DNA of 64,000 nucleotides from DASVFB01 sp963766345 (GCA_963766345.1 CAVXZL010000011.1:186001-250000), one strand, 5' to 3'; shown: positions 45,691 to 53,477, counted from the first letter of the stretch. Made by a program: numbers and translations. Notes: generated from the sequence alone by a model not told the origin.

Positions 45691-45721
45691 GCCGGCGCTC
45701 TCCCAGCTGAGCTAACGCCCC
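45649..45721 (-). tRNA. tRNA-Ala (anticodon UGC)
   Basis: 73-nt cloverleaf on the minus strand. The acceptor GGGGCGT pairs with ACGCTCC, including the G3:U70 wobble that identifies alanine tRNAs. The D arm is GCTC...GAGC. The anticodon stem CCGGC/GCCGG has loop TTTGCAA with TGC. The T arm is ACCGG/CCGGT with TTCGATC. CCA is not encoded. Its 3' end faces the repeat-bounded segment. Confidence 0.97.
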
Positions 45722-45747
45722 GCGCGGCTCAACAGTAGCCCACTCGC

Positions 45748-46314
45748 CTACAGGCCGGAAACGCCCGAATCGAGCACGCCTTGCACGAGCTCGTCGCCCC
45801 GGAAGAGGAGCGCGCGGCCAAGTTGGCCGTACGCGTTCTGGAACGTCTCGCTGGAGTTCGATTTGACGAGCGCGCGGCGATCCGCCGGGCTCAACCGCAC
45901 GAAGGTCGGCAGATCGGTGTACGTGAGAATCTCCTGCACCTGTCCGGCCCGGCCGCTACCGGGCGTAGCGCTGAGCTGGAAGTAATCCGTCACGACGTTC
46001 GCGAACGATCGCCATTGCGAGCCGAGGTCGTTGCCGAAGTACGCCTGGATCTTCGCTCCGATCGACGCGTTGCTCGTCGTCCAGGCGCGGTAGCCCTCGT
46101 TGAACGCCCGCTGGTCGGCGCGCGGGTCGGACGACGACCGGCTGACGAGGCCGGCGGCGATGAAGCGACCGCTCATGATCGCGTTGCTGATGGACTCGCC
46201 CATGTCGCTGACGAGCCCGGTCTTGATCTCGAGCGCCTTCTGGTGGTCCTGCCACTTCCGTGTGAACTGCGGGATCAGAAGGTTGACGAGAAGCGCGATG
46301 AAGACGGCAATCAC
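45748..46314 (-). CDS. Membrane-anchored hypothetical protein (188 aa)
   Basis: N-terminal membrane helix (MIAVFIALLVNLLIPQF), then a long helical soluble domain (KALEIKTGLVSDMGESISNAIM, ... SIGAKIQAYFGNDLGSQW ... ETFQNAYGQLGRALLFRGDELV). No known motif. A polar stretch upstream in frame (DAKSSRPREVSRWLAHPF) suggests the true start may be a little earlier. It stands next to the tRNA gene. Confidence 0.6.
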   Translation of the reverse strand: MIAVFIALLVNLLIPQFTRKWQDHQKALEIKTGLVSDMGESISNAIMSGRFIAAGLVSRSSSDPRADQRAFNEGYRAWTTSNASIGAKIQAYFGNDLGSQWRSFANVVTDYFQLSATPGSGRAGQVQEILTYTDLPTFVRLSPADRRALVKSNSSETFQNAYGQLGRALLFRGDELVQGVLDSGVSGL

Positions 46315-46477
46315 GAACGGGTGCGCAAGCCAGCGAGAGACCTCTCTCGGCCTGGATGACTTGGCGTCGGTGGCATCGACTGCGATTGCGGCACCTCCAC
46401 GCGCGCGGAGTCCTGGGCTAGGACATGGTCGTCCAAGCCCAGGCGGTCTTCAAGGCGCCCGCCCGGATGCCTGCCGG

Positions 46478-46723
46478 CTACGCCGCGTGCCGCTCGAGCC
46501 GCTCTTCGGCGCGCGCGCGGGCGATGATCTTCTGCCTGTCGCCCCAGCGGAGCTGAGCCCGGAGCTGGCGCTGCTCCTGCCACAGCTCCTCGAGCCGCTC
46601 CTCGACCTCGTGCACCTCGGCCTTGAGCGCCGCGTCGTGGCCCTCGGACAGCTTGTGCCAGAGGTCGACGCGGCGCTCGCTCAGCTCGTCGATCTCGCGA
46701 TGGATGCTCTCCAACATCGTCAT
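46478..46723 (-). CDS. Small helical protein, DUF2630-like (81 aa)
   Basis: MTMLESIHREIDELSERRVDLWHKLSEGHD, then VHEVEERLEELWQEQRQLRAQLRWGD: charged coiled-coil with the RLEELW.....LRA pattern of the DUF2630 group. Cytosolic. ATG or the second Met can start it. Single gene, 105 bp before the metallopeptidase group. Confidence 0.6.
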   Translation of the reverse strand: MTMLESIHREIDELSERRVDLWHKLSEGHDAALKAEVHEVEERLEELWQEQRQLRAQLRWGDRQKIIARARAEERLERHAA

Positions 46724-46789
46724 GTGACTGTCTTCAACGCGATCTGGAGCGCGCTATTCCCGTGAGGTGAATCGGACGCTCGGCACGCT

Positions 46790-46873
46790 TCAGCGGCCGA
46801 GGAAATACCAGACGATGACGCCTGCTCCGACCACTGCCGCGGCGATCGCCACCGCGTTCAGGAGCGTGACCAT
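46790..46873 (-). CDS. 27-aa membrane microprotein coupled to the metallopeptidase
   Basis: The ATG overlaps the TGA of the preceding gene (TGATG). The product MVTLLNAVAIAAAVVGAGVI-VWYFLGR is one membrane helix with a basic end. Coupling and clean composition argue it is translated; no ribosome site of its own is needed. Confidence 0.5.
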   Translation of the reverse strand: MVTLLNAVAIAAAVVGAGVIVWYFLGR

Positions 46874-47172
46874 CAGTCGTAACCGAGCTCTTCGAGGCGC
46901 TCCTCGTCGATCCCGAAGTAGTGCGCGAGCTCGTGGAGGACCGTGATGCGGATCTCGTCCTCGAGCTCGCGCGGATCCGGAAAGGACTCCTCGAGCGGCA
47001 GCCGGTAGATCGAGATCTTCGCCGGCATGTACGGATGCTCTTCGAAGAGCCCGAGCAGGTCCGGCTCGTCCGGGTTCTCGTCCTCGACGACGACGGCGAC
47101 GTTCTCGAGCCCGCGCGCGAGCTCGGGCGGCAGGGAGTCGAGCGCGCGGCGCACGCGATCCTCGAACGTCAT
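46873..47172 (-). CDS. Zincin-like metallopeptidase (DUF1025 type)
   Basis: 99 aa: MTFEDRVRRALDSLPPELARGLENVAVVVED, PDLLGLFEEHP and the zinc motif TVLHELAHYFGIDEERLEELGY (HExxH with downstream acidic residues). A small cytosolic family of unproven substrate. Its ATG overlaps the rhomboid stop by 4 nt, and its stop overlaps the 27-aa microprotein, so three genes are coupled. Confidence 0.88.
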   Translation of the reverse strand: MTFEDRVRRALDSLPPELARGLENVAVVVEDENPDEPDLLGLFEEHPYMPAKISIYRLPLEESFPDPRELEDEIRITVLHELAHYFGIDEERLEELGYD

Positions 47173-47891
47173 CGCCAGCCGTACCGGGTCACCGGCTGCA
47201 GCGGGTCGCGCGTCTTCACGAGGCGCACCGTCAGGATCCCGAACGCGAACCCGCCGATGTGCGCGAAGAAGGCGACGCCGCCGCCCGACGCCGGGCTCGT
47301 GATCGAGATCGTGCCGTCGAGCGCCTGCAGGAGTATCCACACGCCGAGGAAGAAGATCGCCGGGATCTCGCGGAAGAAGAAGATGAAGCCGAGGAAGATC
47401 GCCGTCAGGACGCTCGCGCGCGGGAGGAGGAGGAAGTACGCGCCGAGGACGCCGGCGATTGCGCCGCTCGCGCCGACGTTCGGGATGCTCGCGTCCGCCG
47501 CCGTGCCGAAGTGGAGCGTGACGAACGTCTGGACTGCCGTCGCCGCGATCCCGGCCAGCAGGTACCAGACGAGGAACCGGAAGCGGCCGAGCACGTCCTC
47601 GACGTTGTTGCCGAAGATCCAGAGGAAGAGCATGTTGCCGCCGATGTGCAGGAGGCCGCCGTGCATGAACATCGACGAGAACACGGTCTCGACGACCTCG
47701 TGGTGCTGCTGCGCAGCGAGGTTCGTGCACGGGCCTTCGACGGCGCAGGGGTAGTAGCCCCACTCCTCGACGTGCGTCTCGAGCCCGGGCTTCGAGACCT
47801 CCCAGAGGTAGACGAGCACGTTGGCCGCGATCAACCCGACGGTGACCGCCGGGAACGACCGCGTCGGAACGTTGTCCTTGAGCGGAAACAG
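47169..47891 (-). CDS. Rhomboid-family intramembrane serine protease
   Basis: Six membrane helices. Catalytic pair: NVGASGAIAGVLGAYFLL (GxSG serine) and AFFAHIGGFAFGIL (His). FMHGGLLHIGGNMLFLWIFGNNVEDVLG carries the HxxxN of helix 2. Rhomboids start 'M-(F/I)PLxDNxPT'; here FPLKDNVPTRSFP is preceded by CTG and no ATG, GTG or TTG exists before it in frame. CTG 47891 is therefore taken as the start; TTG 47834 would cut into helix 1. Diverges from hsp20. Confidence 0.88.
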   Translation of the reverse strand: MFPLKDNVPTRSFPAVTVGLIAANVLVYLWEVSKPGLETHVEEWGYYPCAVEGPCTNLAAQQHHEVVETVFSSMFMHGGLLHIGGNMLFLWIFGNNVEDVLGRFRFLVWYLLAGIAATAVQTFVTLHFGTAADASIPNVGASGAIAGVLGAYFLLLPRASVLTAIFLGFIFFFREIPAIFFLGVWILLQALDGTISITSPASGGGVAFFAHIGGFAFGILTVRLVKTRDPLQPVTRYGWR

Positions 47892-47917
47892 GCCCGGATC
47901 GTACGCGCGATCGACAG

Positions 47918-47946
47918 TTGACAGTAAGTGACTTAGGTTTTATTCT
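47918..47946 (+). promoter_or_regulatory. Sigma-70-type promoter of hsp20
   Basis: TTGACA (47918-47923), 17-nt spacer, TATTCT (47941-47946). Overlapping dyads ACTTA...TAAGT (47931-47935, 47958-47962) and CTTG-CAAT-CAAG directly after the -10 could be operator sites. They resemble, but do not match, the HAIR element of actinobacterial HspR. Confidence 0.65.
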
Positions 47947-47986
47947 TGCAATCAAGTTAAGTGCAACCGCGAAAGGAGTGACGACG

Positions 47987-48460
47987 ATGGCAACGTTGGT
48001 GCGTTGGCAGCCTTGGACGGAGCTGGCGACCCTCCAGACCGACATGAGCCGGCTCATGAACGGGCTCCTCGAGGGCAACGGCAAGTCCGTGCAGAGCTGG
48101 GTGCCCGCGCTCGACGTCTGGGAGACCGAGAACGAGATCGTCTACGCGTTCGACCTTCCCGGCATCCCCGAGGACGAGATTTCCGTGGAGATCGAGGACG
48201 GCTCGCTGACGGTCAGCGCCGAGCGGGCTCGGAAGAACGAGCTGACGGAGGACCGCTTCTACCGCTTCGAGCGCCGGCACGGAACCTTCACGCGGACGAT
48301 CGGCCTGCCGCAGGGCGTGTCCGAGGACGGGATCTCCGCCGACTACAAGAACGGCGTCCTCGAGATCCACGCCGCGAAGCCCGAGCAGACGAAGCCGCGC
48401 CGGATCCAGGTGGGATCCGCGCCGCAGGCGACGATCGAGGGCGAGGCGAGCCAGAAGTAG
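47987..48460 (+). CDS. Hsp20/alpha-crystallin small heat-shock protein
   Basis: 157 aa; GAAAGGAG 8 nt before the ATG. Alpha-crystallin domain: VPALDVWETENEIVYAFDLPGIPEDEISVEIEDGSLTVSAER, FERRHGTFTRTIGLP, YKNGVLEIHAAKPEQTKPRRIQV (the GVLEI strand). ATP-independent holdase. Own strong promoter and own terminator, so monocistronic. Confidence 0.94.
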   Translation: MATLVRWQPWTELATLQTDMSRLMNGLLEGNGKSVQSWVPALDVWETENEIVYAFDLPGIPEDEISVEIEDGSLTVSAERARKNELTEDRFYRFERRHGTFTRTIGLPQGVSEDGISADYKNGVLEIHAAKPEQTKPRRIQVGSAPQATIEGEASQK

Positions 48461-48479
48461 CGCTCGGCTAGAGCGTGTT

Positions 48480-48505
48480 CGAGGGGCGGCCACGGCCGCC
48501 CCTCG
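48480..48505. terminator. Hairpin terminator between hsp20 and the kinase gene
   Basis: 12-bp stem CGAGGGGCGGCC/GGCCGCCCCTCG around AC. It lies between convergent stops, so it probably serves both. Confidence 0.7.
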
Positions 48506-48509
48506 TGCT

Positions 48510-49817
48510 CTACACAGTCGGCAGGCGCAGGGTGAGCATCGCGCCCCCGCCGGGCGCATTCGACGCCTCGGCGGTGCCGCCGTGTGCCTCGACGACGTGA
48601 CGCACGATCGCAAGGCCGAGCCCGGATCCCGGCGTCCCGCGTGCCGTCGGCGCGCGGTAGAAGCGCTCGAAGACGAGCGGCAGGTCGGACTCGTCGATGC
48701 CCGGGCCGTGGTCGCGTACGACGACGGCGCCGCGGGAGACGCCGACGTCGACCGTGCCGCCCTCCGGGCTCCACTTGAGCGCGTTGCCGAGCACGTTCGC
48801 GATCGCGCGGCCGAGCCGCTCCGGGTCGCCGCGCACCGAGCTCGGCTCGGCGGTGAGGTCGAAGCGAGCGCCGCTCGCGAGCCGGCGCATGCGCTCGACC
48901 TCGACGCTCACGAGCTCGTCGAGCCGGACGTCCTCGAACCGCGCGGCCGCCTCGCCGTCGAGCGCCAGCTCGATCAGATCGGTGACGAGGCCGTCGAGCT
49001 CGTCCACCTGGTCGACGACCGCACGCGCGACGGCGTTCTGCTCCACTTCTCGCACGCGTCCGCGTTCGAGGAGCTCCGCGTTCGCGCGGATGCTCGTCAG
49101 CGGGGTGCGGAACTCGTGCGACGCATCGGCGACCAGCCGCCGCTGCGCCGTGAGCGAACGATCGAGCGCCTCGAGCATCTCGTTGAACGCCGCGCCGAGG
49201 CGCGCGATCTCGTCGTCTCCCTTCGCGTCGAGGCGGACGGAGAGATCCCGCGTGCGCGCGACGTCCTCGGCCGCGCGCGTGAGGCGTCGCACCGGCGAAA
49301 GCGCCTTCTCCGCGACCCAGCTGCCGATCATGAGCGAGAGCACGAGCGCGCAGACGGCGACGATCGCAAAGCCGTACCGGAGCCGGCGAAGCGTTGCGTC
49401 GTCGTCGGCGAGCGGCCGCGCGACCTGCAGCGCCTCGCCCGAGCCGACGTGCGACGTCACGAGCCGCATGCGCCGGCCGCCGACCTCGATCGTCTGCGTG
49501 GCGGAGCCCGACCCCGCAGCGATCGCGCGCTGGCGCTCGCCGTTCGGGAGCACCGTCACCTGGTACGGCGGCCGGATCGACTCGCCGTTCGGCGTCAGGA
49601 GCTGCACGAGCTCGCCCGGAGCGGCGAGCACCGTGCGGAACTCCTGCGTGCCGGCGACAGCGGTCGGGGTCAGTTCCGTCGCTCGCGTTCGAAGCGTCAC
49701 GTCGATACGCGAGTAGAGCTCGCGCTTGACGAGCTCGTACGCGAACACGCTGAGCAGGACGACGACCGTGACGAGAGCCGCGGACGTCGCGAGGATGACG
49801 CGCTTGCCGATCGTCAT
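48510..49817 (-). CDS. Sensor histidine kinase
   Basis: 435 aa. Two membrane helices (VILATSAALVTVVVLLSVFAYEL; FAIVAVCALVLSLMIGSWVA) flank a ~130-residue external sensor. Then come HAMP (LSPVRRLTRAAEDVA), H-box DASHEFRTPLTSIRANAELL, N-box ANVLGNALKWSPEGG, and G-boxes VRDHGPGIDE and GSGLGLAIVRHV. Start ATG overlaps the response-regulator stop (ATGA). Signal unknown. Confidence 0.93.
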   Translation of the reverse strand: MTIGKRVILATSAALVTVVVLLSVFAYELVKRELYSRIDVTLRTRATELTPTAVAGTQEFRTVLAAPGELVQLLTPNGESIRPPYQVTVLPNGERQRAIAAGSGSATQTIEVGGRRMRLVTSHVGSGEALQVARPLADDDATLRRLRYGFAIVAVCALVLSLMIGSWVAEKALSPVRRLTRAAEDVARTRDLSVRLDAKGDDEIARLGAAFNEMLEALDRSLTAQRRLVADASHEFRTPLTSIRANAELLERGRVREVEQNAVARAVVDQVDELDGLVTDLIELALDGEAAARFEDVRLDELVSVEVERMRRLASGARFDLTAEPSSVRGDPERLGRAIANVLGNALKWSPEGGTVDVGVSRGAVVVRDHGPGIDESDLPLVFERFYRAPTARGTPGSGLGLAIVRHVVEAHGGTAEASNAPGGGAMLTLRLPTV

Positions 49818-50485
49818 GGTTCCTCGCGCATCACGTAGCCGACACCGCGGACCGTCTGGATGAGGCGCGGGAGATTGCCGTCCTCGAGCTTGCGTCGCAG
49901 GTAGCCGACGTAGACCTCGAGCGAGTTCGACGTCGGGCCGAAGTCGTAGCCCCAGACGGCGACGAGGATCTCGGAGCGAGTGAGCACGCGCTCGGCCGAC
50001 CGGACGAACAGCTCGAGCAGCGCGAACTCCGTGCGCGTCAGATCGAGACGGCGATCGGCACGCCACGCTCTGTGGCCGAGGGGGTCGACGACGACGTCGG
50101 CGTACGACAGCTGGCCTCCGCCCTCGGGCACACGCCGCAGGAGTGCGCGCAGGCGTGCGAGCAGCTCGTCGAGCGCGAACGGCTTCGGCAGGTAGTCGTC
50201 GGCGCCTGCATCGAGGCCGGCGACGCGGTCGGAGACCTCGCGGCGCGCGGTCAGCATGAGGATCGGGATCGCGTTCTCCACCGAACGAAGCTGCCGGCAG
50301 ACCTCGAGGCCGTCCGGCGGCGGCATCATCACGTCGAGCACCGCGGCGTCCGGCTCGTCCCGCTCGACGGCGATCAGCGCCTCGTGGCCGTCGCGCGCGA
50401 ACGCGACCTCGTAGCCCTCCGACGTGAGCGCCCGACCGAGTGCGTCGCGCACGGCGACCTCGTCGTCCGCGATGAGGATTCTCAC
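49814..50485 (-). CDS. OmpR-family response regulator
   Basis: 223 aa from GTG (MRILIADDEVAVRDAL). Receiver domain: acidic DDE, phospho-acceptor Asp51 in AAVLDVMMPPPDG, MLTARREVSDRV, DYLPKPF. Winged helix: LDLTRTEFALLELFVRSAERVLTRSEIL, VYVGYLRRKLE, IQTVRGVGYVMR. First gene of the two-component operon. Direct repeats upstream (50585-50605) suit autoregulation. Confidence 0.94.
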   Translation of the reverse strand: MRILIADDEVAVRDALGRALTSEGYEVAFARDGHEALIAVERDEPDAAVLDVMMPPPDGLEVCRQLRSVENAIPILMLTARREVSDRVAGLDAGADDYLPKPFALDELLARLRALLRRVPEGGGQLSYADVVVDPLGHRAWRADRRLDLTRTEFALLELFVRSAERVLTRSEILVAVWGYDFGPTSNSLEVYVGYLRRKLEDGNLPRLIQTVRGVGYVMREEP

Positions 50486-50513
50486 GTTCGTATCTTCGCC
50501 GCTGGCGCCGGAA

Positions 50514-50546
50514 ACGCGAGAGCCGGCCTTGGGCCGGCTCTCGCGT
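50514..50546. other. 15-bp perfect hairpin in the divergent region
   Basis: ACGCGAGAGCCGGCC pairs with GGCCGGCTCTCGCGT across TTG. It lies upstream of both the response regulator (29 nt from its GTG) and the lipoprotein gene, so it is not a normal gene-end terminator. Leader hairpin of the regulator mRNA, attenuator or protein site are all possible. Confidence 0.55.
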
Positions 50547-50584
50547 GTCACCAAGGGGTTTGAGACGCTCCGAGTCTGCCCGAG

Positions 50585-50605
50585 CCCGCCTGAACCCCGC
50601 CTGAA
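50585..50605 (-). promoter_or_regulatory. OmpR-type direct repeat
   Basis: Two copies of TTCAGGCGGG (minus-strand reading) 11 bp apart, about one helical turn, as OmpR-family dimers require. Located 100 nt upstream of the response-regulator start and 65 nt before the lipoprotein gene. Confidence 0.5.
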
Positions 50606-50669
50606 GGCCCGGTAAGAAGTCGATAAGAAACCCGGGGCCCGGAGCCGGCGCCCGCTTAGGATCCCGCCG

Positions 50670-51113
50670 ATGGCGTCGCGGTTCTCTCTCTGGGCCCTCG
50701 TCGGGCTGCTCGCCCTTGCTCTCGCGGGCTGCGGCGGCAAGAGCGACGAGGAGAAGGCGAAGGAGGCGGCGGCCCAGACGTCCGCGCCCGTCTGCGGCAT
50801 GTCGACGGAGGTCGAGGGGTCGAAGCTGCCGGCGAACTTCCCGAAGCCGGACGGAGTGACGTACCGCCAGGAGTCGACCGCGGGGCCGTCGCAGGTCGTC
50901 GACGGCACGTATGCGGGAAGCCTCGACGACGCTTACAACGCGTACGAGCAGGCGTTCGAGAGCGGCTCCTACAAGATCCTCTTCAAGGAGAAGGAAGAGA
51001 AGGACGCGGAGATCTCGTACGAGGGCGAGGCAACGACCGGCCAGGTCGCGCTGCGGGCCGTCTGCGGCGAGGACGACAAGCTCGTCGTGCACATCACGAA
51101 CCGCCCGGAATAA
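50670..51113 (+). CDS. Lipoprotein of unknown function (147 aa)
   Basis: Signal peptide with lipobox LALAGC, then an acidic/lysine linker (GGKSDEEKAKEAAAQ). The domain contains FPKPDGVTYRQE, VVDGTYAGSLDDAYNAYEQAFESG and YKILFKEKEEKDAEISY. This layout looks like a small surface-exposed binding domain; family not recognised. Faces the two-component operon and may belong to its regulon. Overlaps the convergent cytochrome gene by 20 nt. Confidence 0.72.
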   Translation: MASRFSLWALVGLLALALAGCGGKSDEEKAKEAAAQTSAPVCGMSTEVEGSKLPANFPKPDGVTYRQESTAGPSQVVDGTYAGSLDDAYNAYEQAFESGSYKILFKEKEEKDAEISYEGEATTGQVALRAVCGEDDKLVVHITNRPE

Positions 51114-51471
51114 CGAGCGTCTTCAGGTAGGAGAGGACGTCGGCCTCGTTGCCACCGGTGACGAGTCGCGCCGGCATGATCCCGCCGCCGTTGTCGATCT
51201 GCGCGCGCGCCGCCTCGACGGTGAGCGCGACGCCCGCCAGCCGCGGGCCGACCTTGCCCTCCGCGTGCGTCCCGTGACACGGGGCGCATTTCTGAAGGAA
51301 GACGACCTTTCCGTGCGCGACGTCGCCGAGCGTCACCGGCCCTGACGCGATCGAAGGGCTCGCGGGGTGGAGCTTCGCGAGCGTGAAGACTCCAGCCGAG
51401 ACGACCACGAACAACACGAGCGGGAGCACGACGATCCGACGGAGGGGCCAACCCTGCCCGGATGTGGACAC
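51094..51471 (-). CDS. Membrane-anchored c-type cytochrome
   Basis: 125 aa. N-terminal membrane anchor (IVVLPLVLFVVVSAGVFTLA), one haem site CAPCH in VVFLQKCAPCHGTHAEGKVGPRLAG, and a likely distal Met in GGGIMPARLV. Class I cytochrome c, exported, single-electron carrier. It diverges from the DUF6529-like gene by 37 bp, a likely functional pair. Confidence 0.9.
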   Translation of the reverse strand: MSTSGQGWPLRRIVVLPLVLFVVVSAGVFTLAKLHPASPSIASGPVTLGDVAHGKVVFLQKCAPCHGTHAEGKVGPRLAGVALTVEAARAQIDNGGGIMPARLVTGGNEADVLSYLKTLVIPGGS

Positions 51472-51508
51472 GCGGCCATCGTAAACCGTAGGCTCGGAGC
51501 CGACGGCG

Positions 51509-51982
51509 ATGATTCAGGCGAGCGTCTCCTCGACGTACACGGACTTCATGACGTCGATCTTCTCGACGGCGATCGCCGGGAAGGCGTGGTTCGCCACAGC
51601 GGCTGTGACGCTCGCGGTCGTCCAGGTGCTCACGGGCGCGCGCATCTTCGGGAAGCTCGAGCGCATCGTGCGCATCCCGCGACCGACGGTCAACCGCGTG
51701 CACCGGTGGTCGGGACGGCTCGCGTTCCTGTGCACGCTCCCGGTGGCGTTCCACTGCATCTTCATCCTCGGGTTCAAGACGACAAGCCCGCGCGTCGTCG
51801 CTCACTGCATCCTCGGCTCGTTCGTCTACGGCGTCTTCGTCGTCAAGGTGTTCTTCGTGCACGACCGCATGCACCCGCGCTGGGTGGTGCCGGTGATGGG
51901 AGGGATGATGGCGTCGGTGCTCGCGGGACTCTGGGCGACCTCGGCGCTCTGGTACTTCACGAACGTGCACTTCGGCTTTTGA
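51509..51982 (+). CDS. DUF6529-like four-helix membrane protein
   Basis: 157 aa with four membrane helices (WFATAAVTLAVVQVLTGARI, LAFLCTLPVAFHCIFILGF, VAHCILGSFVYGVFVVKVFFV, VVPVMGGMMASVLAGLWATSAL). Histidines in VNRVHRWSGR, AFHCIF, VAHC and HDRMH are spaced as in haem-b-binding membrane proteins. Beside a cytochrome c gene, a membrane electron-transfer role is plausible. Overlaps the convergent oxidoreductase by 26 nt. Confidence 0.7.
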   Translation: MIQASVSSTYTDFMTSIFSTAIAGKAWFATAAVTLAVVQVLTGARIFGKLERIVRIPRPTVNRVHRWSGRLAFLCTLPVAFHCIFILGFKTTSPRVVAHCILGSFVYGVFVVKVFFVHDRMHPRWVVPVMGGMMASVLAGLWATSALWYFTNVHFGF

Positions 51983-52907
51983 CGTCCGCCGCCGCGTAGA
52001 GCGCCTCGATCGTCCTCGCCTGCCCGAGCGCGTCGTCGCGGCCGAGCAGGAGCGGCGCCTCGCCGTGGATCGCGGCGCTCACGTTCTCGATCTGCAGCTT
52101 GTACGAGTCCTCGCGTTCGAAGGTCTCCTCGCGGCCGTCGACGATGATGCGCGGCGGGCGCGCGTGCCACGGATCGGGAACGAAGAGCTTGCCGTCGCTG
52201 CCGATCGCCTCGAGGCCGCTGTGCTCGTACGTGAACGACGAAGTGAACTCGGCGATGACGTCGTTCGCGAAGCGGAGCGTCCCGGTGAAGCGGACGTCGA
52301 CTCCGTTCGGGCCGACGACCTGCTCGCCCTGCACGCGCTCGGGCTCCCCCGCGAGCAGGCGCGCGCCGCTGACGCAGTAACAACCGACGTCCATCAGCGA
52401 GCCGCCGTCGAGGTCGGCGCGGAGGCGGACGTCGGTCTCGCGCGTGAGCTCGAACCCGAACGTCGCGCGGATCGTCTGCAGCTCGCCGATCTCCGGCAGC
52501 AACTCGAGCACGCGCCTCGTCTGCGGGTTGTGGCGCCACATGAACGCCTCGGAGAGCACGAGGCCGCGGCGCTCCGCGAGGTCGAATGCCTCCTCGACGT
52601 CGGCGGCGCGACGGCTGTACGGCTTCTCGCACAGGACGTGCTTGCCCGCCTCGAGCGCGCGCATCGTCCACTCGTGGTGGAGGGAGTTCGGCAGCGAGAT
52701 GTACACGGCATCGACGCCGTCGTCGGCGAGCAGCGCGTCGTACGAGCCGTGCGCGCGTGGGATGTCGTATTCCCGCGCGTACGTGTCGGCGCGAGCCCGG
52801 TCGCGGCTCGCGACGGCGACGACCTCCACGTCTGCGAGGCGTGCGCCCGCGATCACGACGCGATTGATGTTCGCGGTCGAGAGGATGCCCCAGCGGGTTA
52901 CGTGCAT
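51957..52907 (-). CDS. Gfo/Idh/MocA-family oxidoreductase
   Basis: 316 aa. NAD(P)-binding N-terminus (TRWGILSTANINRVVIAGAR, VVAVASRDRARA), the EKP motif in GKHVLCEKPYSR, and the C-terminal beta-sheet domain with the GGSLMDVGCYCVSGARLLAG segment. Substrate is probably a sugar or polyol, consistent with the neighbouring sugar genes. It is close in sequence to the protein at 62572-63645. Confidence 0.9.
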   Translation of the reverse strand: MHVTRWGILSTANINRVVIAGARLADVEVVAVASRDRARADTYAREYDIPRAHGSYDALLADDGVDAVYISLPNSLHHEWTMRALEAGKHVLCEKPYSRRAADVEEAFDLAERRGLVLSEAFMWRHNPQTRRVLELLPEIGELQTIRATFGFELTRETDVRLRADLDGGSLMDVGCYCVSGARLLAGEPERVQGEQVVGPNGVDVRFTGTLRFANDVIAEFTSSFTYEHSGLEAIGSDGKLFVPDPWHARPPRIIVDGREETFEREDSYKLQIENVSAAIHGEAPLLLGRDDALGQARTIEALYAAADVKSRSARS

Positions 52908-52934
52908 CGGCGCTCAGCGTAAAGTCGGCGAGCC

Positions 52935-53477
52935 ATGGACGTGCAAGAGCTGGGGCCCGGCCTCTGGCGGTGGACGGCGCGGCATCCCGAGTGGGACGAC
53001 CGCGAGGTGAGCTGCGCGTACGTCGAGGCGTCGGGCTCCGTCGTGCTCGTCGACCCGCTCGTGCCGCGCAACGACGAGGAGCGCTTCTACCGTGCGCTCG
53101 ATCGCGACGTCGAGCGGCTCGCGGGCCCGGTTCTGATCGTCTTGACGAACCCGTGGCACAGGCGCAGCTCCGCCGAGCTGGCGCAGCGCTACGGCGCGGC
53201 GGTGCACGCCGCCGGCGAGAGTCTGCCTCGCGGCTTCGAGGCCTACCCCGGCGGGATGCAGCCGGAGGACTTCGTCGTCTTCGCGCCGTCGCACCGCGCG
53301 CTCTTCACCGGCGACACGGTCGTCGACGGCGAGCCTTGTCCCGAGGACTGGCTCGCGGCCGGACGCGAGCATCACTTCGCGTGCCTGCGGCGCCTGCTCG
53401 AGCTCGACGCAGATCTCGTCGTGCCGTCGCACGGCGAGCCGTTCCCGCTCGAGCAGCTCGCGCGGGCCGTGCGGTAG
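52935..53477 (+). CDS. Metallo-beta-lactamase-fold protein
   Basis: 180 aa: LGPGLWRWTARHPEW, SGSVVLVDPLVP, VLTNPWHRRSSAELAQRYGA, ALFTGDTVVDG, LVVPSHGEPFP. The canonical HxHxDH is reduced to PWHRRSSAEL, so only one of the two metal sites can be standard. Later His/Asp (GDT, SHG) are present. Possible non-canonical hydrolase or decayed relative. Starts 27 nt from the divergent oxidoreductase. Confidence 0.72.
   Translation: MDVQELGPGLWRWTARHPEWDDREVSCAYVEASGSVVLVDPLVPRNDEERFYRALDRDVERLAGPVLIVLTNPWHRRSSAELAQRYGAAVHAAGESLPRGFEAYPGGMQPEDFVVFAPSHRALFTGDTVVDGEPCPEDWLAAGREHHFACLRRLLELDADLVVPSHGEPFPLEQLARAVR

Noticed and set aside
45413..45715. Open frame reading YRDRTGDLRLAKPALSQ over tRNA-Ala
   Set aside because: Same artefact, on the strand opposite the tRNA.
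48510..51092. Single 860-codon frame that would join the kinase with upstream sequence
   Set aside because: The upstream part is out of frame with the response regulator and antisense to the lipoprotein; the kinase has its own ATG coupled to the regulator's stop.
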